Source of the DNA: Lucinisca nassula
Lineage: Eukaryota; Mollusca; Bivalvia; Lucinida; Lucinidae
DNA length: 64,000 bases
NCBI GenBank assembly: GCA_963580285.1
Contig: OY757010.1
Location: 148,662,675 to 148,726,674, forward strand
Reading direction: 5' to 3'
Made by a program: the position numbers and the translations under genes. Under the pieces are notes generated by a model that saw only the letters and a list, made by a program, of their open reading frames with translations, was not told the DNA's origin and searched no databases. Position 1 is the stretch's first letter, and the number at the start of each line of letters is the position of its first letter. Positions 22,703-33,851 of the stretch are shown piece after piece.

Positions 22703-24792
22703 TCCAATACACACTAATCATAATTTCTCTTGCAGGTACACGGGGATCCTTGACGGGGAATCCCACCATACCTCGTGTAGGACAGCTACCGAGAAGTCAT
22801 CAGCTGGGTGCCCAGAAGGCTGCCTCGTAGAGGCCCCCTTGGGGACACCCTCCTGATGAAACCCGGAAATGTGCGTAGCGAAGACAGCATGCTGTCAGAA
22901 CGGAGCATACATTTCTGGAATAGGTCAAATACAGAACATTTTAATAGACGGGGCAACGGTAATGACCAAATTTGATAGGGATTTGGACACAGGAAGACCC
23001 TTAAAAAAGCCGTTTAGACCGACCGTTCAAAATGAAATAAAAGCGAAATTGCACAATGGCTGGTTAGCCGCATACTCGCCTTTGCCAAGCTACACAACTT
23101 TTCACCACTGAGAAGACACACCTATGCGTAAACATTATAAGCCTTACTACATTGATCCTGAACAAAAGAGGGATACAACATCACACACAATCAGAATTAA
23201 TCGATACTGCATTACATACCATATACTCCTACTATGATATCTTCTTTCACGTAGGATGAGATAATGATATGCAAACATGGCGGTCCGGTCCCAATTGACC
23301 CATTTAAGATTTTATAAGAGCTCGACATCCTACGTCGACGAAAGCATCACCTTTTCATAAACCACAAAAGCTAAGAACTAAAATAGGATTGACCTCCTTT
23401 CGCATCCTCCGCGATAGAGGTCACTCACTGCACACTGATTGGCTGGATTAACCACAAACTAAGAGAAAACCAACAACCAAAACACCAAAACATGACACCC
23501 CAACACAACTCAGTTAGTGGCCAGTAGTACATGATACTACCAAGATTACCCTCGTAGAGACCTGGGGGGTAGACACAAAGCATAGGAGTGTCTTCAGGGT
23601 GGTAGAGCACGGGTACTAGGACATTTCGCAATAGCCGAAATTGGCTGGTCTAATAGTAACCCTTCTTGGCTCACTTTTGGCCGCCGTTCAAAATTATATG
23701 CATTATCACCCTTTAACAAGCACCGTGTCCATAGGCGTTTTCTCTACCATGGCAGGGGTGGGGGTAGAGACAAATGGAAGCCAAAAACCGATAATGCATG
23801 AGAAGCTTTTTTCCTCGGTCAGACAAAGGGCTGTGTACTGACACATTTTGCAGCCGGAATTGGCAACGTGTCACCACATTCTAGAGCCCGACCATTGGTC
23901 TGCATTTGCATTCAAAATTCGAACCCCGCCAGAGGACTGCCCATTTTTCAGGACAAACGCTTAACATTGGGTTCGTTCTGTGCCTACATGACATCTTGAG
24001 CGGGGAATGGGGGAGGTGGGATTGACCTACTTCTCACATCTTCCGCGAAAGAAGTCACCTAACTCCCAATCGGCTAGCTGTTAACTGTCAAGCAGACAGG
24101 AGTCAGCATATTGGCAGCCTAGGGAAAAGAGCAGTACCTACAACTAATCCCAGATGGCGAACTGGGGGTAGCCCCTATGTGCCCATGGCGCCCGGTTACC
24201 TTAAAAACAACAGTCAGTCAGATCAGCAAGGGTTTCTTTCAGTTTTGAAACAAAAATTATCTGGTGAAAATTATATAGCATCTATAAATGGCAGAATGGA
24301 TAAGTTTTTTTTAAAAGATGGTTAATATTCTATAATTTCTTTAATATCCAGAATGTCCTTAATTGTATAAATTATATTCATTCGAAACGACCTTACCTAT
24401 AAATATAGTGTATCCGCCTCTGACGAAACAACATATATTTTCAATCAATAATTGTCAAAATAGACAAGCCCTGCCCGGACTGTCAGCTGGCCCAGCTTAT
24501 GGTAACATAACGCGGTCCAGTCAGGTTCTGCGGGATCGGGATGGATCGGAATTAAAAAAAATATACTAAAATGATGCCTATGACACCTGATCGAGATTAT
24601 ATTCTGTATGTATTACCTTCTTGTAATTTGATGTAAGCATTGTGAATATAAATGTAAAAGTTGTACCTGATTAAAAAGAAAATAATAAAAAAAAATATAT
24701 GCCTAGCGTTCCATATGTGGGAATTTGGCAAGATCAGACGCAGCAGAAAGCGGCGTCTGATCTGGGACTACACTGTTTGCTTATGGTTCATG
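22703..24792. other. Unassigned sequence
   Basis: No gene recognised. About 24155-24205 ('gggtagcccctatgtgccca' and 'gcgcccggttacctta') recurs at 50463-50508, so part is repetitive. A palindrome-like 'cacgtaggatgaga' and 'catcctacgtcgac' lie at 23248-23340. About 24725-24795 holds a clear copy of the short 'gatcagacgc...gcgtctgatc...ctacactgtttgc' palindrome. Confidence 0.35.
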
Positions 24793-25152
24793 CATTTCTG
24801 GAAAACCGGCCCCGATAGCTCAGTTGGTAGAGTGTCCGCTCCGGGGAACGGGAGGTCTCGGGTTCGATCCCGGGCCGCGACATACCAAAGTCGTTAAAAA
24901 TGGTACTAGCTGCTCCTCGCTTGGCATTCAGATTTACGGGGTAGAGCTAGGACTGGTCGATCCAGTGTCAGGATAATGTGACTGGGTGTGGTATCATGTA
25001 ATGTGTCTGGGACATGATACTTCAGTGAGGCAGCACTATAAACGTGAGCATTGAGCTCCCTGTCGCAACCAGACACCGTCGTGATATGACTGAAAAATTG
25101 TTGAAAGCGACGTTAAACCCGAATTCACACACACACACACATTTCTGGAAAA
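24793..25152 (+). repeat. tRNA-derived SINE-E with exact 13-bp target duplication
   Basis: The tRNA-like head at 24808-24883 contains TAGCTCAGTTGGTAGAG (A-box region) and GGGTTCGATCCC (B box). The body has 'tggtactagctgctcctcgc' and 'gtgactgggtgtggtatcat', and the tail is 'gttaaacccgaattcacaca' with CA repeats. CATTTCTGGAAAA occurs at 24793-24805 and 25140-25152, the target duplication of a recent insertion. A second copy is at 51861-52212. Confidence 0.92.
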
Positions 25153-25545
25153 TTCACCGCAAACAAAACAAACCTGGTACCCTATGATTGGAAATGGCCC
25201 AAACTTATTTAATTGTTAGATTCCATTGTCATATGAGCCCCGCCAAGCGAATTTGTGTCTTCGAGCATTCCATAATGACAAATTGTAACTGCGCATGTCC
25301 AGCCATCCAGAGGGGCCAGAGATATGGCTTTCTGTCTGAAGGTTCCTCTTGTTACAACGCATAATGTAGTAATGTAGTAATTTCTTCATTTTGATTTTTT
25401 TTACTACATTATGCGTTGGCATAGTCGACGCGAAATGAAGTAAAAAAAATTATTTCATTTCGCGTTGATATGCACCATATCGACGCATAATGAAGTAATG
25501 ATGGTAGAACATAGCTGTCTTCGAAAAGACTTAGGAAGCAATACA

Positions 25546-25920
25546 GTTAAATTCCTACAATTTAGACCACATTTGAGACGGTTCAAAAGTGGTCTTTAAG
25601 ACCACAGTTGAACAGTCCAAAAGACGGTCTTCCACAAAAGCACACTGAAGGTCAAAATCACAAAGAAAATGTAGCTTTAACCTTCCAAATATGCTTTAAA
25701 AACAACTGGCTTAATCAAATACAATGAAATTCCACTATTAAGACCACCTAAAATTAATACAAATTTTGTTTTTAAAGCATATTTGGAAGGTTAAAGCTAC
25801 ATTTTCTTTGTGATTTTGACCTTCAGTGTGCTTTTGTGGAAGACCGTCTTTTGGACTGTTCAACTGTGGTCTTAAAGACCACTTTTGAACCGTCTCAAAT
25901 GTGGTCTAAATTGTAGGAAT
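25546..25920. repeat. MITE-B foldback with ~170-bp arms
   Basis: Left arm 25546-25720 and right arm 25758-25920 are almost perfectly complementary ('ttcctacaatttagaccaca' against 'tgtggtctaaattgtaggaa'). The loop contains a second MITE-B end, 'acaatgaaattccactatta'. It looks like two MITE-B copies in inverted orientation. The last bases of the right arm are replaced by SINE-A. Confidence 0.8.
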
Positions 25921-26129
25921 TTTAGAAGGTCTAAGCCTGTCCAGGAAAACTGCTGCGAGTCGGCCCATCCATGCATATAAACCCTATTGCTTTTAATTGG
26001 ACGGCAGCGATTGAGATGTCATTTCATCTCAATATCGGGTAAAAGTCCCATAAAATTTGAAGCAATGTCTCCAAAATGACCTAAATAGTCTTGACGGGAA
26101 CGTTAAACCTCAAATCAAACAAACAAACT
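25921..26129 (+). repeat. SINE-A fragment
   Basis: Second half of SINE-A with its 'aacctcaaatcaaacaaaca' tail, joined directly to the truncated MITE-B arm. Confidence 0.8.
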
Positions 26130-26519
26130 GTTGACGCATAATGAAGTAAAATTAAGTATGCCACCCATCGCCGCAAAATGAAATAATTCTTTCATTTTGC
26201 TCAAACCTCTTAGTATCGACGCATAATGAAGTAAAAACGACATTTTATTTCATTTCGCGTCGACTATGCCAACGCATAATGTAGTAAAAAATTTCAAAAT
26301 GAAGAAATTACTACATTACTACATTATGCGTTGTAACACTGCTTGTATGAGCGAGCAGCGAAGGTTCTGGCGAGACTGCGCGGATGAGCAGGCTCGCCTG
26401 AACCTTCGCTGCTCGCATAGGCGATAAGTACCAAAATCGCTTGACGGGGCCCATATATGGATTAATGGCGTGCCATGTTGTTACTGATTCGAGCACGATT
26501 AAGCCAATCAAATTGAAAA

Positions 26520-26592
26520 GGGAAAAAGAAAAGTTTGGCAGAGTTGTTTGGCTAAGCTTTATTACAGCTTTAACGCTTGGGAGCATGTCAAA
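26520..26592 (+). promoter_or_regulatory. Orphan copy of small-gene upstream region
   Basis: 'agagttgtttggctaagctt', then a close variant of 'tacagctttaacgc' and 'gggagcatg', match the sequence 75-170 bp upstream of gene F (53580-53645) and of pseudogene E. No related coding sequence follows. It is probably a leftover of a lost family member. Confidence 0.65.
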
Positions 26593-26683
26593 AGATTCAT
26601 TTTGTGCCAGATAACGTTGTTTGCATATGTTGTACGTTTCATGATGTTTGTGTTTAGTGTATTAATCGGCGCCTGTCAAAAAA

Positions 26684-26962
26684 CATCACGAAAACGCACC
26701 TATATAATTTAGACCCCACTTAGCCCCACCTTTATACAGTCAAATTGGAATTTACAGGGGTATACAATAATATCATTATTTCTGCCCGAAAGCGTGGATT
26801 GTGGGTGCTCGTTGGGATCGCCTCACCGAGGCGGTTCTAACGAGTTCCCACAGTTTGTGTTAGGAGCGAAAGATGGAGAATATCAGAATTTTTATCAGAA
26901 AATCTTCCATTTTTTGGTGGCGAATTTTTCCAATGTACTGGTATGGGCGTGTTTTCGTAATA
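26684..26962 (+). repeat. MITE-A copy
   Basis: Ends are CATCACGAAAACGCACCTATA and the partner 'gggcgtgttttcgtaat'. The middle (26795-26858) is a hairpin of the GAACCGCCTC/GAGGCGGTTC type with a few mismatches. Other copies or parts: 33852-34075, 34909-35186, 37185-37621, 38090-38350, 39229-39516, 42558-42817 and 63331-63530. Confidence 0.8.
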
Positions 26963-27400
26963 AAAGATTCATTTTTCACTATGTGCCCCTCCCTCATCTA
27001 TCTGTTGGTCCCAGATCCGTTCACGGTAACGGGATCACCAGAGGGAGAGAAATCAACAACTAATAGAAAACCTACCTGAAACACTTATCATCATTCTTCC
27101 ATCATAACTTTTCGGTTGATAATCCAGAATTAAATGTACTCCATTCACAACATCGCTATAAAAATAACAACGTGGATTGTCACTTTATCACGAGCAAGTC
27201 GTGTTCGCTTGACCTTGTAAATTGTTGTGAATGAAATACTTTTACACCTGAGAAATACTGTTCAGTAAAATTTGTTAACGGCTGGGTTACTATAAATAAG
27301 TTCTGATATAAAGTGTACATCTCTATATGCCTATGTGACATAGATTGCAGCCCAGACACATATGCCTCTTTATATATGTACTTTGAAATTGTTTAACCTA
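26963..27400. other. Spacer, nothing recognised
   Basis: No supported frame or repeat match. Confidence 0.4.
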
Positions 27401-27585
27401 TTCTCCCCCCCCCCCCTGTTGTTCTTCTCCCCACCCCTATGCTTGTCTGTGACTTGTCTTCAGTAAATAATGTGTATGCTAAAATGTTTGCCGCCGCCAA
27501 ATGTGATATGTTGTTCCTCATATGTCATTTATATGTACTTGAGTGAATAAAGTGTTTGTCTGTCTGTCTGTCTGTCTGTCTTTAA
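27401..27585 (+). mobile_element. LINE 3' end with (TGTC)n tail
   Basis: A pyrimidine-rich start (poly(C) at 27407-27416), then 'tacttgagtgaataaagtgt' with an AATAAAG signal and six TGTC units. Short 3' microsatellite tails after AATAAAG are common for CR1/L2-like LINEs. No coding part is preserved, so this is inferred. Confidence 0.4.
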
Positions 27586-27692
27586 GCCCCTGGATTATAA
27601 ACAGAAAAATATCTTTCTGGAACCCAATGTTGTCTTTCCAGCGTATCTCAGTTAAACACGATCTAGCTTTTTACAAGCAACAATGGTTAGGG

Positions 27693-27973
27693 CCCACGCC
27701 CATCGAGGCTTGGAGAAATAGACTGGGCTGTATGATGCTTCCGCAAAGAGCTGAAACCAACCGCAGATGAGTACTGATAAACCGCTTGGAACAGGAGAGT
27801 GGTGCGAGTCGGACCGTCCTTACACATCAACCCTTTTGGTTTTGTTTGGGCGACAGGGCTTGAGATTTCATTTCTTCTAAATGTCGGGTAAAAGTCCCAC
27901 AAAATTGGAAACAATGTCTCCTAAATGACTTAAATAGTGTTGACGGAGACGTAAAACCTAAATACAAACAAAC
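27693..27973 (+). repeat. SINE-A copy
   Basis: Plus copy from 'cacgcccatcgaggcttgga' to 'acctaaatacaaacaaacac'. About 40 bp are missing after 'aaaccgcttgga'. Confidence 0.8.
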
Positions 27974-28375
27974 ACGCTGCAATGGTTATAAAGAAATGGG
28001 ATGCCCACGACTCCCAGCGACGTTTCAAAAGAACATCTGGCCCCATATTCCTAAAAAGAAAATCCTTAAAATGTCGCTTTTGTTCCATTACCCATGAGGA
28101 TAACATATCTATGTAAGCATGTATGAATGAGCTCTCTTTCATGGCTAAAAAGTACTTTTTCTTAAGAACCAAAGTTACTAGCTACAGAAGCGTCTCGCCT
28201 TCTTTTGTACACGTGACTATTGCTGCCCAAGTACAAAATCCAGGTACCGATTATTTATAACAGCGCTGGATTTTTCCTGTGACGTTGGAAGTATAAAAAG
28301 TAAATTCTGAACTGAACTGAACTTCGTGCACTGTGTCATTGGCAAACCGTATAGACCAAGATCAGACGCCGCATA
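27974..28375. other. Spacer with short SINE-like tail
   Basis: 'tctgaactgaactgaact' at about 28304-28321 resembles a retroposon tail. 28345-28375 begins the short AGATCAGACGC palindrome repeat. No gene. Confidence 0.4.
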
Positions 28376-28605
28376 ATTTAGGTCATATTGAGCCGATTGA
28401 TTTGCCTAACCGCACATTTCATGGGCGGGGTTATACATCCGCGTTTAACCAGTACAGTTCACATTCTTTCGCCAGAAATTTTGAATCTGGCGTTGAATCA
28501 GCGGAATGGACAAAATGGCCGTAAAAAGAATGTTGCGGACCCCGGTAGGTGTCGAACCAACGACCTACAGATCACCCGTCAGACACAGATCCGATTGGGC
28601 TACCG
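28376..28605 (-). repeat. SINE-B copy, diverged
   Basis: On the minus strand, 'ggtagcccaatcggatctgt' and 'gttggttcgacacc' are the decayed tRNA-like head. 'cattctttcgccagaaat' (plus) is the body. Confidence 0.7.
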
Positions 28606-28762
28606 TAGTGAGTGAGTGAAGAATGATTGTTGTTTTAATCACAAGAGGTTCTTGGTGCCACCTTATATACGATTTCAAAAAATGGTCTCCAGGCCCTTTG
28701 CTGGGACTTGCAAAAGGTGGTCTTCGTACCCTCTTTTGCTGGCACGCGCGCGCTGTATCTGT

Positions 28763-28766
<4 letters not shown>

Positions 28767-28808
<42 letters not shown>
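28767..28808. repeat. (GT)n microsatellite
   Basis: About 21 GT units, immediately downstream of the 3' end of gene A. Confidence 0.95.
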
Positions 28809-28809
<1 letters not shown>

Positions 28810-28822
28810 ACTATCAAGGAAT

Positions 28823-28854
28823 TCTTTCTTGGTATTTTGGCCCATGACAGGGCC
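28823..28854 (-). terminator. Histone-type 3' end of gene A
   Basis: On the minus strand, GGCCCTGTCATGGGCC (28839-28854) can form a 5-bp stem within the 16-nt size of histone stem-loops. It starts 27 nt after the stop codon. Seven bases further comes CAAGAAAGA (28823-28831), identical to the classical histone downstream element that pairs with U7 snRNA. No AATAAA is seen nearby. Confidence 0.75.
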
Positions 28855-28880
28855 TTATTTGTTTTTCTTATCAGACAAGT

Positions 28881-29225
28881 TTACTGTGTGCTGTAATCCT
28901 CGTCATCATCATCACCGAGCATGACGTCATACATTGATTCTCCAGCAGCTGGATCTTCGCCATAAAGCTTAAAACGGAGTTCAAGAACTTCATTCTGCTT
29001 GAGACAGGCGTACTGGTAATACGCCATCACAATGCCTTCCAAAACGGTTATACGCATGTGCAAAATTGATCGGAATGTAGTCTGTTTCTGCATGTCTGCC
29101 GCATTACAACGTCTGTTCAGCGTTGTAAGCATGACGTCAAGAAGTACCAGTTGATCACATGCCCTTTGGAATCGTCGTTGACTCTCGTACAGTTGAGCGT
29201 ACATGTGCAATTTCTCCATAGCCAT
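28881..29225 (-). CDS. Gene A, small helical acidic-tailed protein, subfamily I
   Basis: Encodes 114 residues from the ATG at 29225. The frame is open 47 codons further upstream, but homology with B and D begins at MAMEKLHMYAQLYESQRRF, so the internal Met is the likely start. Visible parts: an N-terminal amphipathic helix with QRRFQRACDQLVLL (about 15-30), a central 'LHMRITVLEGIVMAYYQYAC' segment, 'NEVLELRFKLYGEDP', and an acidic tail (DDDDEDYSTQ). I recognise no family and propose no function. A TATA-like box lies at 29326-29335, and the 3' end is histone-like. Conservation with B and D is at protein level, suggesting selection. Confidence 0.75.
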   Translation of the reverse strand: MAMEKLHMYAQLYESQRRFQRACDQLVLLDVMLTTLNRRCNAADMQKQTTFRSILHMRITVLEGIVMAYYQYACLKQNEVLELRFKLYGEDPAAGESMYDVMLGDDDDEDYSTQ

Positions 29226-29325
29226 TCTGTTACACTGTGAGTAGTGACTGTTGATGTTTGAGGTTTTCTTGAGATCTCTCTGGCAGTTTGAATAAGCAAA
29301 TAATAATAAATCGTGACCATATAGG

Positions 29326-29335
29326 TTTATATAAA
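29326..29335 (-). promoter_or_regulatory. TATA-like box of gene A
   Basis: TTTATATAAA, about 100 bp before the chosen ATG and at the spacing expected for a short 5' UTR. Confidence 0.55.
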
Positions 29336-29487
29336 GCACGTGTTTTTGACACCTTTTCAACCTCAATTGTGGCTTAGTTAGCTCAAGTCCGTGTCATTAA
29401 TTTGTTGTTTATGCCACGTATCACTAGTAAATCAATTATTTATAATTAATGGCGTGCGCCCCTCACGTTCATCATCATCATCAACAT

Positions 29488-29735
29488 TTTTTTTTTTTTT
29501 TTTTTTTTTTTTTTGGTTTGGGTTTTACGGCCCTTTCAAGATTATTTCACTCATATCGAGCCGATCGTTAATCAGAGGTGGGCGAAAACCGGAGTACCCG
29601 GAGAAAAACCACCTGACCTTCCGTTGCAGAACTTGGCGTCTCACACGTGGCCCGAGCGAGGCTCGAACCTACGGCGGTGAGAGACCTAATGACTAAGAGT
29701 CAGCGCTCTTATCCACTAGGCCACGGAGGCCCGTC
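29488..29735 (-). repeat. SINE-C copy with T-rich (tail) start
   Basis: Full minus copy. The poly(T) at 29488-29514 is the complement of its A tail. The tRNA-like head is at 29665-29735 with 'GGTTCGAGCC' on the minus strand. ATC repeats flank it on both sides (29470-29487 and 29738-29762), so it landed in a trinucleotide tract. Confidence 0.85.
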
Positions 29736-29869
29736 TCATCATCAACATCATCATCATCATCATGTTGTTACTACTGATTACGCCCACCCTCCAGAAGGAT
29801 GCCTCGTTTGATGGTACCCTTATGCCTCTCTCTTATAGTGAAAACCAAAATGTATCAACATTATTCATT

Positions 29870-30200
29870 TTATATGAGCGAGCGCACGTCAAAACCTACA
29901 ACAGGACATGTGCGTCCAACGAAGACTCAGATCAGCCTGCGCATCCGCGCAGTCTGATCAGAGTCTTCGTTGTGCGCTCTAAGGAAAGCTAATGGCCCAA
30001 TGTTCCTTCATGCAGCAAGAGAAGTCTCCGGTTTATATGGATGCGCTGGCTGATCTGATTCTTCGCTGGGCGCACGTGTAAGTTGATGGAAATGCTGGGT
30101 CCCGGCTCATATGTCTCTCAACTATCGTTTGCATCACATGTAAGCATGATGTCTTGCAGAGTACAGCACTGGTCATTACGTCGACACGTATAGGTGCAAT
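29870..30200. other. Spacer with GC-rich palindrome
   Basis: 'acgaagactcagatcagcct', 'gcgcatccgcgc' and 'ctgatcagagtcttcgt' form an inverted repeat at 29918-29973, a member of the dispersed GC-rich hairpin family. No gene. Confidence 0.55.
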
Positions 30201-30220
30201 AAAAACCATTGGGCTTATAT

Positions 30221-32370
30221 AGAGGATCTTACATGAGTGTTCATGCATTCGCCGAGCTTTTTATCCCTTTTCCACAACGAGTTTAATAAATTTAATAATA
30301 CATGAGCACGAATGCAAGATTCTATTTATCATTTGACATTTAAAACGAATTTTATTCACGATTGTTTTACAAAAATGTCAATGTTCCGCCATTAGTAAAC
30401 GCGACGTTGTTAAGGACGTCGTGCATGTAACGTTACGGGGTGTATCTAACTAATTTGCATATTTAATCCATTTATTACATATAGATTATTCATTCTCCTA
30501 GTTGAAATATGGGATTTATAAACCGAGGGAGGTAAAACAATCCGATAAAGAAACGAGTGCGAAGCACGAGTTTCTTTAACGGATTGTTTTACCTCCCGAG
30601 GTTTATAAATCCCATATTTCAAATAGGAGAAATGTATAATCTGTATATTACATGCACTTCCATAGACTTTTAGGAGAGTTTGGATCTTGAATTTTGGATC
30701 TGAATGCCCGTTCAGTTGACTGTTTACAGCTCATTTAAACGGTTCACTCAGCGAAGTGTTACAGAATCTGGGTGGAAGAACAACTGGATGGGCGCCATTT
30801 TGAAAGCGCTTTCTACAGTTTTGAACAAAAATAGAAGAAACAAAGTGTTTCAGTGATAAAACTAGGAAAACGTTAGATTAAATAAAGCAAAACTTACATC
30901 CTAATCAATGGTCATATCCATGTTTTCTTTTGTTTCAGTGTTGCATCCGACTCAAACGTCACGCATTCTGAACGTCTGTTGATATTTCTTAGACGCCATT
31001 ACAATGACGTCATGAATAACGTCGCCGTGATTGAAACTTTCCCGCGTTTGAATAGAACAATTTCACTGCAAAGCGGTATCTCGTATCTTGTACATAAAGT
31101 AGTTCCAGCTGAAGGGATTTATTTCCCCGGCTAAGAGGAAATATTTCTTCTTAGCAAAAAGGAAAATACCGAGTTTATGTCTGGTAGAAATCATGGTATT
31201 TCTCTGTAATGCATGTAATATATGGCGTTATTACATTCTCAGAAGCGACGTCATATGATAAATAGAGGATCTTACATGAGTGTTCATGTATTATTGAATT
31301 TATTAAACGAGTTGAGGAAAAGGGATAAAATGCGAGGCTTTGCCGAGCATTTTATCCCTTTTCCTCAAGGAGTTTAATAAATTCAATAATATATGAGCAC
31401 GAATGCAAGATTCTATTTATCATATGACATTTATGACGTATTTTATTCACGATTGTTTATAAAAATGTCAATATTCCGCCATTAGTAAACGCGACGTCGT
31501 TAAGGACGTCGTACATCTAACGTTACGGGACGTATCTACCTAATTTGCATATTTAATACATTAGTGGATTATCGAAAATATTACATATAGATTATTCATT
31601 CTCCTAGTTGAAATATGGGATTTATAAACCGAGGGAGGTAAAACAATCCGATAAAGAAACGAGTGCGAAGCACGAGTTTCTTTAACGGATTGTTTTACCT
31701 CCCGAGGTTTATAAATCCCATATTTCAAATAGGAGAAATGTATAATCTGTATATTACATGCACTTCCATAGACTTTTAGGAGAGTTTGGATATTGAATTT
31801 TGGATCTGAATGCCCGTTCAGTTGACTGTTTACAGCTCATGTAAACGGTTCAATCAGCGAAGTGTTACAGAATCTGGGTGGAAGAACAACTGGATGGGCG
31901 CCATTTTGAATGCGCTTTCTACAGTTTTGAACAAAAATAGAAGAAACAAAGTGATTCAGTGATAAAACAAGTAAAACGTTAGATTAAATAAAGCAAAACT
32001 TACATCCTAATCAATGGTCATATCCATGTTTTCTTTTGTTTCAGCGTTGCATCCGACTCAAACGTCACGCATTCTGAACGTCTGTTGATATTTCTTAGAC
32101 GCCATTACAATGACGTCATGAATAACGTCGCCGTGATTGAAACTTTCCCGCGTTTGAATAGAACAATTTCACTGCAAAGCGGTATCTCGTATCTTGTACA
32201 TAAAGTAGTTCCAGCTGAAGGGATTTATTTCCCCGGCTAAGAGGAAATATTTCTTCTTAGCAAAAAGGAAAATACCAAGTTTATGTCTGGTAGAAATCAT
32301 GGTATTTCTCTGTAATGCATGTAATATATGGCGTTATTACACTCTCAGGCGCGACGTCATATGATAAATA
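30221..32370. repeat. Tandem duplication, two ~1.04-1.1 kb units
   Basis: Unit 1 (30221-31263) and unit 2 (31264-32370) both begin 'agaggatcttacatgagtgt' and are nearly identical over most of their length. Each contains 'ggtaaaacaatccgataaag', palindromic with 'ctttaacggattgttttacc', and ends 'gacgtcatatgataaata', complementary to 'tttatcatatgac' near its start. Unit 2 keeps an extra palindrome (31267-31415) of which unit 1 has only half. No ORF. It is a non-autonomous foldback element duplicated in tandem. Confidence 0.85.
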
Positions 32371-32439
32371 TTGTAAACCCCAGTTTGTATAGAGAAAAGT
32401 AGGGCTTACAAGGCTAGACATTATTTTCCTTATTTATAT

Positions 32440-32620
32440 TACTAAAAACATACATTGTGGGTGCACGGTGAGGTGGTTTTAACGTGTACCCACAATCTAT
32501 GTTAAGTGCAGACGTAAGAAAAAATGTCGGAAATTTTCTCTAAGAAAAAAATGTCATGTTTGGAGCCATGGAATCTTTTCACTATTTCCGTGACACACGG
32601 GTATGTTATCATACAGAGGA
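32440..32620. repeat. MITE-A-like hairpin, diverged
   Basis: 'cattgtgggtgcacggtgag' and 'gtacccacaatctatg' form the familiar hairpin with one damaged arm. The flanks 'cttatttatatta' and 'gaaaatttt' fit MITE-A. Confidence 0.55.
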
Positions 32621-33050
32621 CCCGCGTTATAACGGCAGTATTTGTTCCCTATTATTGTGCCGTTATAATGAATGTTATACCTCGGTGAGGCGATTCTAAC
32701 AAATATCTGTACCATTTGTTTCTTGGAGTATTAAGGTACAAGAATCTTTCATGACTATGGATTCGATTTCGGCATTTCCAACACAAGGGAAGCCCACGTC
32801 GCTCGTCTTGAGTTAAGAATTAATTCCATTGAAATTGTCGCAGTAACCAGTTTTGCCGTTATAATGAATGTCGGTATATGGAGGGTTGACTGAATTATAT
32901 CAAGGTGGAAATCAGGGGAACTACCTTGAAAATGCGTTAACGCGATTTTATTCCCACGCCACGTATGGGCGTGGGAACAAATTCGCGTTAATGCAATTTC
33001 AAGGTGGTTCCCCTGATATTTCAACCGTGTGTATGCATTGCTTCAGTATA
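32621..33050. repeat. Element with ~55-bp inverted arms
   Basis: Arms at 32908-32960 and 32966-33022 ('atcaggggaactaccttg' against 'caaggtggttcccctgat') surround a 5-nt loop. 'gttataacggca' and 'gccgttataatgaatg' recur on the outside, suggesting a MITE with its own terminal repeats. Confidence 0.7.
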
Positions 33051-33240
33051 GCCGAGACTGCAATGTGCTTTTTTTCCATAGGCAGTATTTACTGCTAATA
33101 TTTTTTTAAATATTATTTTGAATAGCCGTTTGGTCCTTTTGTCCTTTTGGCATTTCGTTTGTGCCATTTTCATCATGTCGATGTTGTTCTTGTCTTGGAT
33201 TGAAGGTTTGAGGTTAAGCTCATTGCCTTCACGTCTATTT

Positions 33241-33576
33241 AGGGCCCCCGCTCATCGATGCTTGGAGAAATAGACTGGGCTGCATGGTGCTTCCACGCAG
33301 AGCTGAAACCGACCGCACATGAGCGCTGATAAGCTATTTAGAAGGTCTAAGCTTGCTAGAGGATCTTTTTTAGCCTGCCCAGGCAAAGCGGTGCGAGTCG
33401 GGCCGTCCATGCTTATAAGCCCTATTTGTTTCATCGGGCGACAGGGATTGAGATGTCATTTCATCTCAATGTCGGGTAAAAGTCCCACAAAATTGGAAGC
33501 AACGTCTCCAAAATGACCTATACAGTGTTGATAGGGACGTTAACCTCAGATCAAACAAACAAACAAACAATACCTA
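33241..33576 (+). repeat. SINE-A copy, complete
   Basis: Head, body and (CAAA)n tail are all present. A 12-15-bp insertion ('tagaggatcttttt') sits near 33357. Confidence 0.85.
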
Positions 33577-33851
33577 TTTATGCTCCAAGGTCATACTGTG
33601 GCTACTCTCCGTCCGTGGCAGTCGGTTTCGCCCTTCCCTGATTGACCGTCGACTAGAAATAAGTGAAATAATATTAAAAGGGTCGACCCCCTCCCCCAAC
33701 ACCTGTCCCTAAAAATCCTTCATTTCACACTCTACTTCACACATGTCTAAAGGCAGAAATAAAGTATAAATTGTAATGAAGGAATTTTCTTTATGTTGGG
33801 AAAAAATGTATACAGTACGTAGAAGCAAAGACAGTGGTAATAAAATGGAGT
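33577..33851. other. Spacer, SINE-C tail fragment
   Basis: About 33635-33690 ('ttgaccgtcgactagaaata' and 'agtgaaataat') resembles the SINE-C body end. Nothing else. Confidence 0.35.

Larger units (their letters stand above)
25355..26333. mobile_element. Foldback transposon with TA target duplication
   Basis: Terminal inverted repeats of about 90 bp start CAACGCATAATGTAGTAATG and are nearly identical. TA flanks both ends (25353-25354 and 26334-26335), as for Tc1/mariner-type insertion. 'CGCATAATGAAGTAA' recurs inside. It carries a MITE-B foldback (25546-25920) and a SINE-A fragment (25921-26129). No transposase. Confidence 0.85.
25230..26456. mobile_element. MITE-C split by nested foldback transposon
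   Basis: MITE-C ends are CATATGAGCCCCGCCAAGCGA (left) and its complement 'tcgcttgacggggcccatat' (right). The interior holds the GC-rich hairpin 'gcgagcagcgaaggttc'. An uninterrupted copy at 39520-39764 shows that 979 bp have been inserted here after 'cctcttg'. Confidence 0.85.

Noticed and set aside
24808..24883. Candidate tRNA gene (also 51876-51950)
   Set aside because: A and B boxes are present, but the unit is the head of SINE-E with body, tail and target duplication. It is not an independent tRNA gene.
29226..29366. 47-codon N-terminal extension of gene A
   Set aside because: The extension has no counterpart in B, C, D or F and overlaps the TATA-like box. Homology starts at the internal Met at 29225.
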